Below, one piece after another: positions 44,625-52,374 of a stretch of DNA of 64,000 nt; the stretch's first letter is position 1, and every line of letters starts with the position of its first letter. The DNA comes from Halogeometricum sp. S1BR25-6. GTDB lineage: Archaea; Halobacteriota; Halobacteria; Halobacteriales; Haloferacaceae. The stretch spans positions 1,302,001-1,366,000 of the forward strand of contig NZ_JAMQOP010000001.1 of the NCBI RefSeq assembly GCF_031624495.1. Direction: 5' to 3'. The position numbers and the translations under genes are program-made. A model generated the notes under the pieces. That model worked only from the letters and a program-made list of their open reading frames with translations. It had not been told where the DNA came from and ran no database searches.

Positions 44625-44961
44625 TGTTCTCTCGTCGCTCTCCCCAGTCAAAAAGGCTTCTGGAGATTTAATCGCTCATTTAGCCACATTTCGACAAAAT
44701 TCTATAGAATAAAAGATATTTTTACATCCGAGGAGTGGAAATAATATCTACAGCTACGTTATATCGCTTCTAAATCTCTCTAACATAACAGTCTCTGTTG
44801 TGAGAATTGTAAGGCGGCGAACGGACCGTTTCGCTCGTCCTACGAGTCGGCATAAGATGATTAACGACACCATTCGAGGCAGAACTCTGTCACGAAGTCG
44901 CATCCGAGTGCCGCCGTCGGCCGAACGACCCTCGGATTCGACTCGTGTCGAACTCCGTTCT

Positions 44962-45028
44962 GGGTTGCAAATCCCATCGAACCGTTTTCACGGCTCGTTT
45001 CGCTCGCCGGAAAACGGGCGTGGCGGGA
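44962..45028. repeat. 67-base direct repeat, distal copy
   Basis: A 67-base segment that recurs at 45240-45306 with about 7 mismatches by eye. The proximal copy runs into the 3' end of tRNA-Arg. The distal copy loses the match just inside the T arm (GGCGGGACTCC in place of GGCGGGATTCG). Confidence 0.82.
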
Positions 45029-45088
45029 CTCCCGCGAGCGCAGCGAGTGGGAGTACGTCACGGTCGCGAGCGAACGGAGTGAGCGAAG

Positions 45089-45110
45089 CGGGCGTGGCGG
45101 GATTCGAACC
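45089..45110. repeat. partial tRNA-Arg 3' end copy
   Basis: Carries GGGCGTGGCGGGATTCGAAC exactly as in the tRNA-Arg acceptor/T-arm end (minus sense), then diverges. No anticodon arm follows. Confidence 0.85.
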
Positions 45111-45188
45111 ACGCGAACGGCTCTCCGCTCGCCGTTCTCTAATTCGAACCCCGTGCCAGTTCGCTCGTCGCATTCGCTCCTCGCAGAA

Positions 45189-45210
45189 CGGGCGTGGCGG
45201 GATTCGAACC
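45189..45210. repeat. partial tRNA-Arg 3' end copy
   Basis: Second 22-base identical copy of the tRNA-Arg 3' end, 100 bases from the copy at 45089 and 104 bases from the real tRNA end. It also diverges after the T loop. Confidence 0.85.
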
Positions 45211-45239
45211 GTGTCGAGACTCGCTTCACTCGTCTCGTC

Positions 45240-45306
45240 GGGTTTCGAATCCCACAGAACCGTTTTCACGGCTCACTTCGTTCGCCGGAAAACGGGCGTG
45301 GCGGGA
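45240..45306. repeat. 67-base direct repeat, copy overlapping tRNA-Arg
   Basis: Proximal copy of the 67-base repeat. Its last 14 bases are the acceptor and start of the T stem of the functional tRNA-Arg gene. Confidence 0.82.
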
Positions 45307-45366
45307 TTCGAACCCGCGATCGAGGGGTTAGGAACCCCTCGCCCTGATCCGCTAGGCCACACGCCC
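45293..45366 (-). tRNA. tRNA-Arg (anticodon CCT)
   Basis: A 74-base cloverleaf on the minus strand. The acceptor stem GGGCGTG pairs with CACGCCC, the anticodon stem AGGGG/CCCCT encloses TTCCTAA with anticodon CCT, and the T arm is GCGGGTTCGAATCCCGC. The discriminator is G. No intron is seen. It appears to be a genomic integration target, given the repeated 3' ends just downstream. Confidence 0.95.
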
Positions 45367-45437
45367 CGTCGAGCCTACGAGAGCGACCACTAAAGATGAT
45401 ATGTTTCGTCGAGAAAAGCCGGAGCGAAAGGACGCGC

Positions 45438-45740
45438 TCAGTTGGAGTTCGAATCCGAGGAGGTCGAAGTCGAAGTCGATGTCGACGTCGTCTCCGTGGC
45501 CGTCGACGGGGACGCAGCCGTCGCCTCGTCGTCTTCGTCGTCCTCGTCCGTGCTCTCCATCTGCTTGAGCTCTTCTTCGATTTCGTTACGTCCGCGCTGG
45601 AACTCGCCCATGGCCTGACCCGTGGACCGGGCGAGCTTCGGAATCTTGTTCGCCCCGAACAGCAGCACGAGCACGAGCAGGACGATGAGGAGCTCCGGCC
45701 CACCTGGAATCCCCGGGAACAGGGGGATAGTCTGGAACAT
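45438..45740 (-). CDS. tatA: Sec-independent translocase subunit TatA
   Basis: A 100-residue protein of the TatA/E family. A single N-terminal membrane helix (PELLIVLLVLVLLFG) runs into the FGANKIPKLARSTGQAMGEF hinge and amphipathic helix. The C terminus is an acidic linker then a Ser/Thr tail. TatA forms the pore of the twin-arginine pathway, used heavily in haloarchaea; several proteins in this window carry Tat signals. TatC is not in the window. Confidence 0.95.
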   Translation of the reverse strand: MFQTIPLFPGIPGGPELLIVLLVLVLLFGANKIPKLARSTGQAMGEFQRGRNEIEEELKQMESTDEDDEDDEATAASPSTATETTSTSTSTSTSSDSNSN

Positions 45741-46006
45741 CGCTACGTGGCCATAACTTACTCGCGACTATAGGCTTTTTGCATCTCAGGGTTTGTCCCC
45801 GAGACACCTACTGAGTTCGTCGAACGGCCGCTGACGGACCTTTCGAGTGCCGTATCGCGCGTCAATCACGACGGCGTCGGTCGCGAGCGTCGGGAAGGGG
45901 AGGTTACTCCGCGCACCGCCGTCCTGGACGAACGTCAATTTCGAAATCGGATGCGTCTCGCCGGGGCCGCCAGAGTTTATCTTCGGGCAACCCTGTATAC
46001 GGGTGC

Positions 46007-46396
46007 ATGCTCAATCGCCTGCTGTTCATCTTCGCGCGGATCGCCTTCGGGGCGAAGTTCGCCCACGACGGCTACGACAACCTCGCGAGCACCGACGACA
46101 TGGTCGCCTACGCCGACAGCGTCGGCGTCCCGTTCGCGGACGTCCTCGTCCCGGTCGCGAGTTTCCTGCTGTTCGCCGGCGGCATCCTGCTGGCTCTCGG
46201 ACTCGCGCCGCTTCTGGGCGTCGTCGCCATCGCCACCTTCCTCCTCGGCGTGACGCCGCAGATGCACGACTTTTGGAACATGGAGGGCGATCAGCGAGAC
46301 GAGGAACTCGACGCGTTCCTCCGCAACGCCTCCTTCCTCGGCGCCGCCGTCGCCTTCGCCGTCGCGATACGCGAGCGCAAAGCGAACCTGAACTGA
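46007..46396 (+). CDS. DoxX-family membrane protein
   Basis: A 129-residue protein with four hydrophobic helices and the DoxX layout, including FARIAFGAKFAHDGYDNL, LVPVASFLLFAGGILLALG and MHDFWNMEGD. DoxX proteins are quinone-linked or redox-stress membrane proteins of ill-defined role. It is followed 54 bases later by a peroxiredoxin on the same strand, which supports an oxidative-stress context. Confidence 0.88.
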   Translation: MLNRLLFIFARIAFGAKFAHDGYDNLASTDDMVAYADSVGVPFADVLVPVASFLLFAGGILLALGLAPLLGVVAIATFLLGVTPQMHDFWNMEGDQRDEELDAFLRNASFLGAAVAFAVAIRERKANLN

Positions 46397-46450
46397 ACCG
46401 AATCGAACCGAACAACAAGCTTGAACTGACGCGCCGACGAGACCGCTCGT

Positions 46451-46930
46451 ATGGTCTCAGAAGGCGATGACGCTCCCGACTTCACCGTCCCGCTCGCGGA
46501 CGGCGACGTCGGGACGTTCTCCCTCTCCGAGCACCTCGACGACGCACCGTTCGTACTCGCCTTTTTCCCCGCCGCGTTCACGAGTACGTGCACGACGGAG
46601 ATGCGCACGTTCCGCGACCGCATGGCGCGGTTCGACGACGTGGACGCGACGGTGTACGGTATCAGTATCGACACCCCGTTCACGCTCAACGAGTTCCGGC
46701 GGCAGAACGACCTCGAGTTCGCCCTCCTGAGCGACACCAACCGCGAACTCGTCCACGAGTACGACATCGCGATGGACTTCGCCGACGCGGGCGTCCGCGA
46801 CGTCGCCAAGCGCGCGGTGTTCGTCGTCGACGGCGACGGCGAGGTAGCCTACAAGTGGGTCAGCGACGACCCGGGCGTCGAACCCGACTACGAGGAGGTC
46901 GCCGCGGCCGCCGAATCAGTCCGCGCCTGA
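46451..46930 (+). CDS. peroxiredoxin, AhpC/TSA type
   Basis: A 159-residue thiol peroxidase. The peroxidatic Cys is in FPAAFTSTCTTEMRTF, the usual PxxxTxxC context, and the arginine of the active site is in the LLSDTNRE region. No obvious resolving cysteine follows, so it may act as a 1-Cys enzyme. It reduces hydrogen peroxide or organic peroxides in the cytoplasm. It follows the DoxX gene. Confidence 0.92.
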   Translation: MVSEGDDAPDFTVPLADGDVGTFSLSEHLDDAPFVLAFFPAAFTSTCTTEMRTFRDRMARFDDVDATVYGISIDTPFTLNEFRRQNDLEFALLSDTNRELVHEYDIAMDFADAGVRDVAKRAVFVVDGDGEVAYKWVSDDPGVEPDYEEVAAAAESVRA

Positions 46931-47032
46931 GGCGACACGCGCGGACGTCAGGGTCCGTAGACCGGGACGAAGGACGCGCACGCGTGTCACGACCGCAGAT
47001 ACTTTCTCCCCCCGAACGTACTACGGGGTGAA

Positions 47033-47839
47033 ATGGCTCACGTAACCGACGACGTCGGCCGGGAGTACAAACCCGACGCGGACCACAATTTTCCCGACGA
47101 AAAGCTCAACGAGGTCCTTCCGACGCTCCTCGACGACCCCGAGGTAAAGACGTATCTGAAGGCGCAGAACGTCAACGCGGTCACCCGAAAGGGGTACAAC
47201 GACCACGGCGAGAAGCACATCGAAATCGTTCGGAACCGCGCGCTCCGACTGTACGACCTCCTGAAGGACGGCGACGTCGAGTTCAACGGCGCCTCCCAGC
47301 AGGGACTCGAAGAGGAAGACGAGGCGGTCGTCATCGCCCTCGCCGCGACCCTGCACGACATCGGCCACGTCGTCCACCGCGACGAACACGCCTACTACTC
47401 GATTCCGCTCGCTGCGGACCTCCTCGACCGGTTCCTCCCGCAGTTCTACGACACCTCCGAGGTCGTCCGGGTGAAAGCGGAGGTGCTCCACGCCATCCTC
47501 TGTCACCACACGGAGGAGGACCCCCTCACGACCGAGGCGGGCGTCATCCGCGTCTCCGACGCCCTGGACATGGAGCGCGGTCGGTCGCGCATCCCCTACG
47601 AGAAGGGCGGCCGCGGCATCAACACGCTGTCGAGTCAGGCGATAGACAGCGTGACGCTGAAATCCGGCGACAACAAGCCCGTACTCGTGGAGATAGAGAT
47701 GGTGAACGCCGCGGGCGTCTACCAGGTCGACAACCTCCTGAAGGCGAAGCTCCACAAATCCCTGCTCGAAGACTACATCCGCATCGTCGCCGTCAACACC
47801 AAGGCCGAAGACCAACTCGTCGAGCGCATCGAACTGTAG
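47033..47839 (+). CDS. HD-domain metal-dependent phosphohydrolase
   Basis: A 268-residue cytoplasmic protein. Metal ligands of the HD fold are visible: His in GYNDHGEKHIE, the HD pair in ATLHDIGHVVH, and later His in HAILCHHTEED with Asp in RVSDALDMERGR. HD proteins hydrolyse nucleotides or cyclic nucleotides; the substrate is unknown. The C-terminal 60 residues form a separate alpha/beta part (VEIEMVNAAGVYQVDNLL). It is convergent with the MscS gene. Confidence 0.87.
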   Translation: MAHVTDDVGREYKPDADHNFPDEKLNEVLPTLLDDPEVKTYLKAQNVNAVTRKGYNDHGEKHIEIVRNRALRLYDLLKDGDVEFNGASQQGLEEEDEAVVIALAATLHDIGHVVHRDEHAYYSIPLAADLLDRFLPQFYDTSEVVRVKAEVLHAILCHHTEEDPLTTEAGVIRVSDALDMERGRSRIPYEKGGRGINTLSSQAIDSVTLKSGDNKPVLVEIEMVNAAGVYQVDNLLKAKLHKSLLEDYIRIVAVNTKAEDQLVERIEL

Positions 47840-47858
47840 CCGGGGGAGCGGGTTCGCG

Positions 47859-48797
47859 TCAGTCGCCGACCGACCCGGAGGACTCCGACAGTTCTCGCAG
47901 GCCGGACACCGTGAGGTCGCCGCCGAGCGTACGGTTCGGGTACGGGATGTCGATACCCCGTTCGTCGAACCCGTCTTTGACCCGCTTGACGTACTCGGCC
48001 TTCGTCTTCACGAAGTCGGCGCGCGAGGGGTTCGAGATCCAGATGCGCGCGGTGAGGACGACCGAGGAGTCGCCCAGTTCGGTCAGTCGGACCGACGGGG
48101 CGGGGTCGTCGAGGATGTCCGGATGCGCCTCCGCCTCCCCGACGATGACCTCCGTCGCGGCGTCGATATCGTCGTCGTAACCGATGCCGAACGGCACCTG
48201 CAGTCGCAGGGTGTCCTTGGCGACGGGGTTCTTGATGACGCCGTCGGTGAGTTGGGAGTTCGGCACGGTGAGCAGTTCGTTGTCGAACGTGCGGACGCGG
48301 GTGACGCGGAAGCTGATGTCCTCGACGATGCCGGAGTTACCCTCCCACTCGATCCAATCGCCGATGCGGAACGGCCGGTCCGTGTAGATGAACACGCCGG
48401 CGACGAAGTTCTGGAGCACGTCTTGCATCGCGAGGCCGATGGCGAGCGTCGCGGCCGCGGCGATGGTCGCGAGCGACTGCAGGAAGTTCGGGAGCCTCGC
48501 GGCGCCGAACGCGGCGGTGATGGCGACGAAGACGATGGCCACGCCGAGCAGTCGCCGCAGCGGCTTCTGCGCGTGCGCTTCGAGTTCCCGCGAGTCCATC
48601 ATCCGGTTGACGATGGGAAAGAGGAACGTCCGGCCGAGGAGGTAGACGGCGAGGAAGGCGACGAGGAACGCGATGGCCCGCGTGAGCGGTTCGGCCACCC
48701 CGTCCGGGACGCCGAGACTCCGGAGGGCCGTGCCGATGAACTCGTACAGTCCCGTCTCTCCGACCTGCAGGGCGCCGACCGCCCCCCCGACGCTCAT
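47859..48797 (-). CDS. mechanosensitive channel, MscS family
   Basis: A 312-residue membrane protein. It has an N-terminal helix pair, the pore helix rich in Ala/Gly (ATIAAAATLAIGLAMQDVLQNF), then the MscS beta domain (FRIGDWIEWEGNSGIVEDISFR) and a cytoplasmic alpha/beta domain ending at DGFDERGIDIPYPNRT. It releases solutes on hypo-osmotic shock. Its ATG overlaps the YhbY stop (ATGA), an unexpected link to an RNA-binding protein. Confidence 0.93.
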   Translation of the reverse strand: MSVGGAVGALQVGETGLYEFIGTALRSLGVPDGVAEPLTRAIAFLVAFLAVYLLGRTFLFPIVNRMMDSRELEAHAQKPLRRLLGVAIVFVAITAAFGAARLPNFLQSLATIAAAATLAIGLAMQDVLQNFVAGVFIYTDRPFRIGDWIEWEGNSGIVEDISFRVTRVRTFDNELLTVPNSQLTDGVIKNPVAKDTLRLQVPFGIGYDDDIDAATEVIVGEAEAHPDILDDPAPSVRLTELGDSSVVLTARIWISNPSRADFVKTKAEYVKRVKDGFDERGIDIPYPNRTLGGDLTVSGLRELSESSGSVGD

Positions 48798-49042
48798 CTG
48801 TGGACGACGCCGGTGTTCCCTCGCGTTTCGACGACGTCCGCGTCCACGCGCGCCGCGAGTTCCTCGGTCAGTTCCTCCACTGTCGACCCGGCGCGCGCCG
48901 ACCGGAGGAACTTCACCTTCACGAGGTTCCGTTCCCGCAGTTGGTCCGATAGCTCCTCTTCGACGGCGCCGATGCCGCTCTTGCCGACCCAGACGGTCAC
49001 GTCGAGGTCGTGCGCCTCCTTGCGGAGGTCCTGATTACCCAT
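48794..49042 (-). CDS. YhbY-family CRM RNA-binding protein
   Basis: An 82-residue protein with a single CRM domain: helix LRKEAHDLDVTVWVGKSGIG with the GxxG-like loop, then LVKVKFLRSA and VVETRGNTGVVHR. YhbY proteins bind pre-ribosomal RNA. It lies between the Rpp21-like gene and mscS on the same strand. Confidence 0.88.
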   Translation of the reverse strand: MGNQDLRKEAHDLDVTVWVGKSGIGAVEEELSDQLRERNLVKVKFLRSARAGSTVEELTEELAARVDADVVETRGNTGVVHR

Positions 49043-49138
49043 ACGGCACTGTATCGGGTCGAACGATTTGAACGTTGAGGGTCCGAGCCGGCGGGAACGG
49101 GTCGAGACGGCTCCGAGGGGTCGCCCCCGAGCGGTCGT

Positions 49139-49417
49139 TCAGTCGACCGGAAACCGCTTCGTCGCCCCGCAGTCGCGGCAGCGGACGACGACGCGTCCGC
49201 GATGGACCCGGACGCGCGCGTTCCGCCCCGGTCGGAGGTAGACGTCGCAGGCGTCGCACGCCGACCGCTGGAGCCCCTTCGGGAGTCCGCACCGGTTCCG
49301 CTCGGCGAGGCGGCGCGCGAGGCGGACGTACTCGCGCGAGCGGTCGAACTCGCCGTCGGCCGCTGCCTCGCGGGCGAGTCCGTGCAGGCGTTCGATGCGC
49401 TCCTCCGCGATACTCAT
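49139..49417 (-). CDS. rnp4: RNase P protein component 4 (Rpp21)
   Basis: A 92-residue zinc-ribbon protein. The helix AEERIERLHGLAREAA is followed by YVRLARRLAERNR, then zinc ligands CDACD and CRDCGATKRF. It is one of the archaeal RNase P proteins and pairs with Rpp29 on the RNA to process the 5' ends of pre-tRNAs. It lies 96 bases upstream of the YhbY gene on the same strand and is divergent from the glycosyltransferase pair. Confidence 0.92.
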   Translation of the reverse strand: MSIAEERIERLHGLAREAAADGEFDRSREYVRLARRLAERNRCGLPKGLQRSACDACDVYLRPGRNARVRVHRGRVVVRCRDCGATKRFPVD

Positions 49418-49548
49418 GCCCGGAGGAGCGAGACGAGTTCGGAAAGACGTTCCGAACCGCGTGCGGTCCGGCGTCCTTCATCGACGTCCGGAGGCGCGCC
49501 CGCGAGTCGGTAGCGTCAAACCGCCCGCGGCGAAACCCGGGTGTCACC

Positions 49549-50619
49549 GTGAGCCTCCGCGCGCTGAACTACCTCGAACTCGAATCGCAACTGGAGCGCA
49601 GCGGCATCGGTACCGCGGCGAGACAGCAGCGCGCCGCCCTCTCGCGCACCGACGTGGAGGTTGTCACCAGTCCGTGGCGCGGCGGGACTCTCCCGCGGGC
49701 CGCGCTGTCGGCGGCGACGGGTCGCGGCGCGTTCGCCGACGTCGACGTCGCCCACTGCAACCTCATCGGCCCCGGCACCGTCGCCGTCGCCCGACACGCG
49801 AAGCGCGAGGGGATTCCGCTGGTCCTCCACACGCACGTCACGCGCGAGGACTTCGCGGAGTCGTTCCGGGGGTCCAGCGCGGTGGCGCCCGCGCTCGGCC
49901 GCTACCTGAAGTGGTTCTACTCGCAGGCGGACCTCGTGCTCTGTCCCTCCGAGTACACGAAGTCGGTGCTCGAATCCTACCCCGTCGACGCGCCGATTCG
50001 CTCGATGACGAACGGCATCGATATCGACGCGCTCGACGGGTTCGAGTCGCTGCGCGAGGAGTACCGCGAGCGGTACGAGTTGGAAGGAATGGTCGTCTTC
50101 GCCGTCGGTAACGTCTTCGAGCGCAAGGGGCTGACGACGTTCTGCGAACTCGCCGCGGAGACGGAGTACGACTTCGCGTGGTTCGGCACCGTCGACGACG
50201 GGCCCCACGCCAGCAGGGCCGTGAAGCACTGGACGCGGAACCCCCCGGAAAACGTCACGTTCACCGGATGGGTGGACGACATCCGCGGGGCGTTCGGGGC
50301 CGGCGACGTGTTCTGCTTCCCCGCGAAAGTCGAGAACCAAGGCATCGTCGTCCTCGAAGCGATGGCCTGCGGGAAGGCCGTCGTCCTCCGCGACATCCCC
50401 GTCTTCGAGGAGTTCTACACGCACGGCGTCGACTGCCTGAAGTGCGAGACGAGAGCGGAGTTCCGCCGCGCCCTGGAACTGCTCGAACGGGACCCGGACC
50501 TCCGACGGCGACTCGGCGAGAACGCCAGGGAGACGGCGGCCGAGCACGGTCTGGACCGCGTCGGCGAGCGACTCGAAGCGACGTACGAGGCGCTGGCGGA
50601 CGGTCGGGTACCGGCGTGA
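49549..50619 (+). CDS. GT4-family glycosyltransferase
   Basis: A 356-residue GT-B enzyme from GTG 49549. The C-terminal half has MTNGIDID, AVGNVFERKG and the nucleotide-sugar motif KVENQGIVVLEAMACG (E-x7-E). It transfers a sugar from an activated donor to a lipid or glycan; donor and acceptor are unknown. A second, different GT4 gene follows 74 bases later. Start choice is based on the conserved SLRALNYLEL start; the open frame upstream overlaps the divergent rnp4. Confidence 0.85.
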   Translation: MSLRALNYLELESQLERSGIGTAARQQRAALSRTDVEVVTSPWRGGTLPRAALSAATGRGAFADVDVAHCNLIGPGTVAVARHAKREGIPLVLHTHVTREDFAESFRGSSAVAPALGRYLKWFYSQADLVLCPSEYTKSVLESYPVDAPIRSMTNGIDIDALDGFESLREEYRERYELEGMVVFAVGNVFERKGLTTFCELAAETEYDFAWFGTVDDGPHASRAVKHWTRNPPENVTFTGWVDDIRGAFGAGDVFCFPAKVENQGIVVLEAMACGKAVVLRDIPVFEEFYTHGVDCLKCETRAEFRRALELLERDPDLRRRLGENARETAAEHGLDRVGERLEATYEALADGRVPA

Positions 50620-50693
50620 CGGGCCGTCGATTGGGAAGTCCCCGCGGGCGGAAGTCACAACGGTTTACAGGTCCGCCCGCGCACGACAAACGA

Positions 50694-51818
50694 ATGCAGT
50701 CGGTCGCAGCGTTCACGGACACGTACCTCCCCACCGTCAACGGCGTCTCCTACACCGTCCAAACGTGGCGGGACTGCTGGCGGGAGCGCGGCGGCCGGAT
50801 GGACGTAGTGTTCCCCGGCACCGACGACTACGCGCCGACCGACGGCGAGTACCCGGTTCGGAGCGTCTCCTTTCCCTTCTACGACGGGTTCCGACTCGGC
50901 GTCCCGCGCGTGCCGAGTCGCGTCGAGGACGTGGACGTGGTCCACGCGCACACCCCGTTCGCGCTCGGACTCTCGGGGCTTCGCCTCGCCCGGCGCGAGG
51001 ACCGCCCGTTCGTCGTCTCCTACCACACGCCGACGGGCGAGTACGCCGACTACCTCACCTCCCGAGAGCCGTTCGAGCGCCGCATCGAGTCGCTCTCCGA
51101 GCGCTACGAGCGCTGGTTCTTCGACCGCGCCGACGCCGTCCTCTGTCCCAGCACGGACGCCCGCGACCACCTCCGCGACGAGGTGGGCGTCGACGGGAGG
51201 CTGACCGTCCTCTCGAACGGCGTCGACATCGAGCGGTTCACCCCCGCCGACGACGCCGCAATCGCCGACTTCCGCGAGCGGTACGACCTCCCGGACGGCC
51301 CCCTCGTCGGCTACACCGGCCGGCACGGCTTCGAGAAGAACCTCGACGAGTTCGTCCGCGCCGCCGCGGGCGTCGACGCGACGGTGGTCTTCGGCGGCGA
51401 CGGCCCCGCCCGCGAGGAGTTGGAGTCGCTGGCGACGGAGGCGGGCCTCGACGCGCGCTTCCTCGGCTTCCTCCCGCGCGAGGACCTGCCGGCGTTCTAT
51501 TCGGCGCTGGACGCGTTCGTCTTCCCGAGCCCCGTCGAGACGCAGGGACTCGTCGCCCTCGAAGCGAACGCCTGCGGGACGCCCGTCGTCGGCGTCGACG
51601 AGGGGGCGCTCACGGACACCGTCGTCGACGGCGTGACGGGCTATCACTACCCGCTCGGCGACGTCGAAGACTGTCGGAAGACGATACGCCGCGTGCTCGA
51701 CGAACGCGAGGCGCTCTCCGCCTCGTGTCTGGACCGCCGCGAGGAACTCGGCGTCGGCCGGGCCGTCGACGAACTCGCGTCGCTGTACGACCGGGTCGTC
51801 GCCGAAAAAGAGACCTAA
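50694..51818 (+). CDS. GT4-family glycosyltransferase, second
   Basis: A 374-residue GT-B glycosyltransferase. The N-terminal domain begins VAAFTDTYLPTVNGVSYTV, as in mannosyl- and glycolipid-forming GT4 enzymes such as digalactosyl/monoglucosyl-diacylglycerol synthases. The nucleotide-sugar motif is PVETQGLVALEANACGTP, with GYTGRHGFEKNLD before it. Glycolipid formation is the best guess. It probably shares a transcript with the upstream GT4 gene. Confidence 0.88.
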   Translation: MQSVAAFTDTYLPTVNGVSYTVQTWRDCWRERGGRMDVVFPGTDDYAPTDGEYPVRSVSFPFYDGFRLGVPRVPSRVEDVDVVHAHTPFALGLSGLRLARREDRPFVVSYHTPTGEYADYLTSREPFERRIESLSERYERWFFDRADAVLCPSTDARDHLRDEVGVDGRLTVLSNGVDIERFTPADDAAIADFRERYDLPDGPLVGYTGRHGFEKNLDEFVRAAAGVDATVVFGGDGPAREELESLATEAGLDARFLGFLPREDLPAFYSALDAFVFPSPVETQGLVALEANACGTPVVGVDEGALTDTVVDGVTGYHYPLGDVEDCRKTIRRVLDEREALSASCLDRREELGVGRAVDELASLYDRVVAEKET

Positions 51819-51852
51819 ATCTTCGCTGAACGGCCGAGACCGAGCGCCGGCC

Positions 51853-52329
51853 TCAGTCGTCGATGTCTTCGACGGCCTGCGCGATGCGCTGAAGCTGACG
51901 GGTCGCGTCGCGCACCTCGTCGCGGAGTTGGCGAACCTCGCGGACGAGTTCCTCGTTACCGGCCGACTCGGACTCGCCGCGGCCGCCCGCGCCCGGCGGG
52001 CCGCCGCCCATGCCGCCCGGACCGCCGCCGCCGCCCATGCCGCCCGGACCGCCGCCGCCGCCCATCATGCCGCTCATCATCTGCGCGAAGGGGTTGCCGC
52101 CGCCGCCCATGCCGCCGGGGCCGCCCTCGCCGCCGCCCATCATCTCGTCGGGGGCGGGTCGCTCGCCCTCCTCGCGTTCCTCCTCGCGGCGCTGTCGGAT
52201 CTCCTCGACTCGCTCTCGGAAGGACATCTCCTCGTCGTCTTCCGCGTCTGCTCCGTTCTTGCCGGCGTCCGTCGGTTCGTCGACGTTCTCCGCCGTGTCG
52301 TCGGCGGGTTCGTCTGGTTTCTCGGGCAT
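51853..52329 (-). CDS. Gly/Met-rich protein with C-terminal coiled coil
   Basis: A 158-residue soluble protein. Residues 1-60 are acidic and helical (SFRERVEEIRQRREEER). Residues 65-118 are a low-complexity tract of Gly, Met and Pro (GGGPGGMGGGG repeats). The last 35 residues are a predicted coiled coil (ELVREVRQLRDEVRDATRQL). There is no signal peptide or membrane segment. I do not recognise the family, although similar proteins occur in haloarchaea. A scaffold or condensate-forming role is possible but not shown. Confidence 0.72.
   Translation of the reverse strand: MPEKPDEPADDTAENVDEPTDAGKNGADAEDDEEMSFRERVEEIRQRREEEREEGERPAPDEMMGGGEGGPGGMGGGGNPFAQMMSGMMGGGGGPGGMGGGGGPGGMGGGPPGAGGRGESESAGNEELVREVRQLRDEVRDATRQLQRIAQAVEDIDD
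52003..52070. repeat. tandem repeat encoding Gly/Met tract
   Basis: Two near-identical units of about 27-30 bases, each built on CCGCCCGGACCGCCGCCG, lie back to back inside the Gly/Met-rich gene. Length change by slippage is likely. Confidence 0.7.
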
Positions 52330-52374
52330 GGCTCCCCGTACTCGGTCCGATTGGAAAGGACTGTTGGTAGAGAC

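Larger units (their letters stand above)
44625..45292. other. AT-rich gap and degenerate tRNA 3'-end repeats
   Basis: This stretch has no convincing gene. Bases 44640-44880 are conspicuously AT-rich for this genome and presumably include the pilB promoter. Bases 44940-45292 hold several partial copies of the 3' part of the adjacent tRNA-Arg gene. The short frames across these repeats are translations of tRNA-like DNA. Confidence 0.75.

Noticed and set aside
45001-45314. Possible CRISPR array at the regularly spaced repeats of about 100 bases
   Set aside because: The repeat is identical to the tRNA-Arg 3' end, spacers are about 80 bases and unequal, there are only three or four units, and no cas gene is present.
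44800-45393. Open frames across the tRNA-Arg repeat region with repeated GRGG segments on both strands
   Set aside because: They are translations of repeated tRNA-like DNA and show no codon bias or family look.
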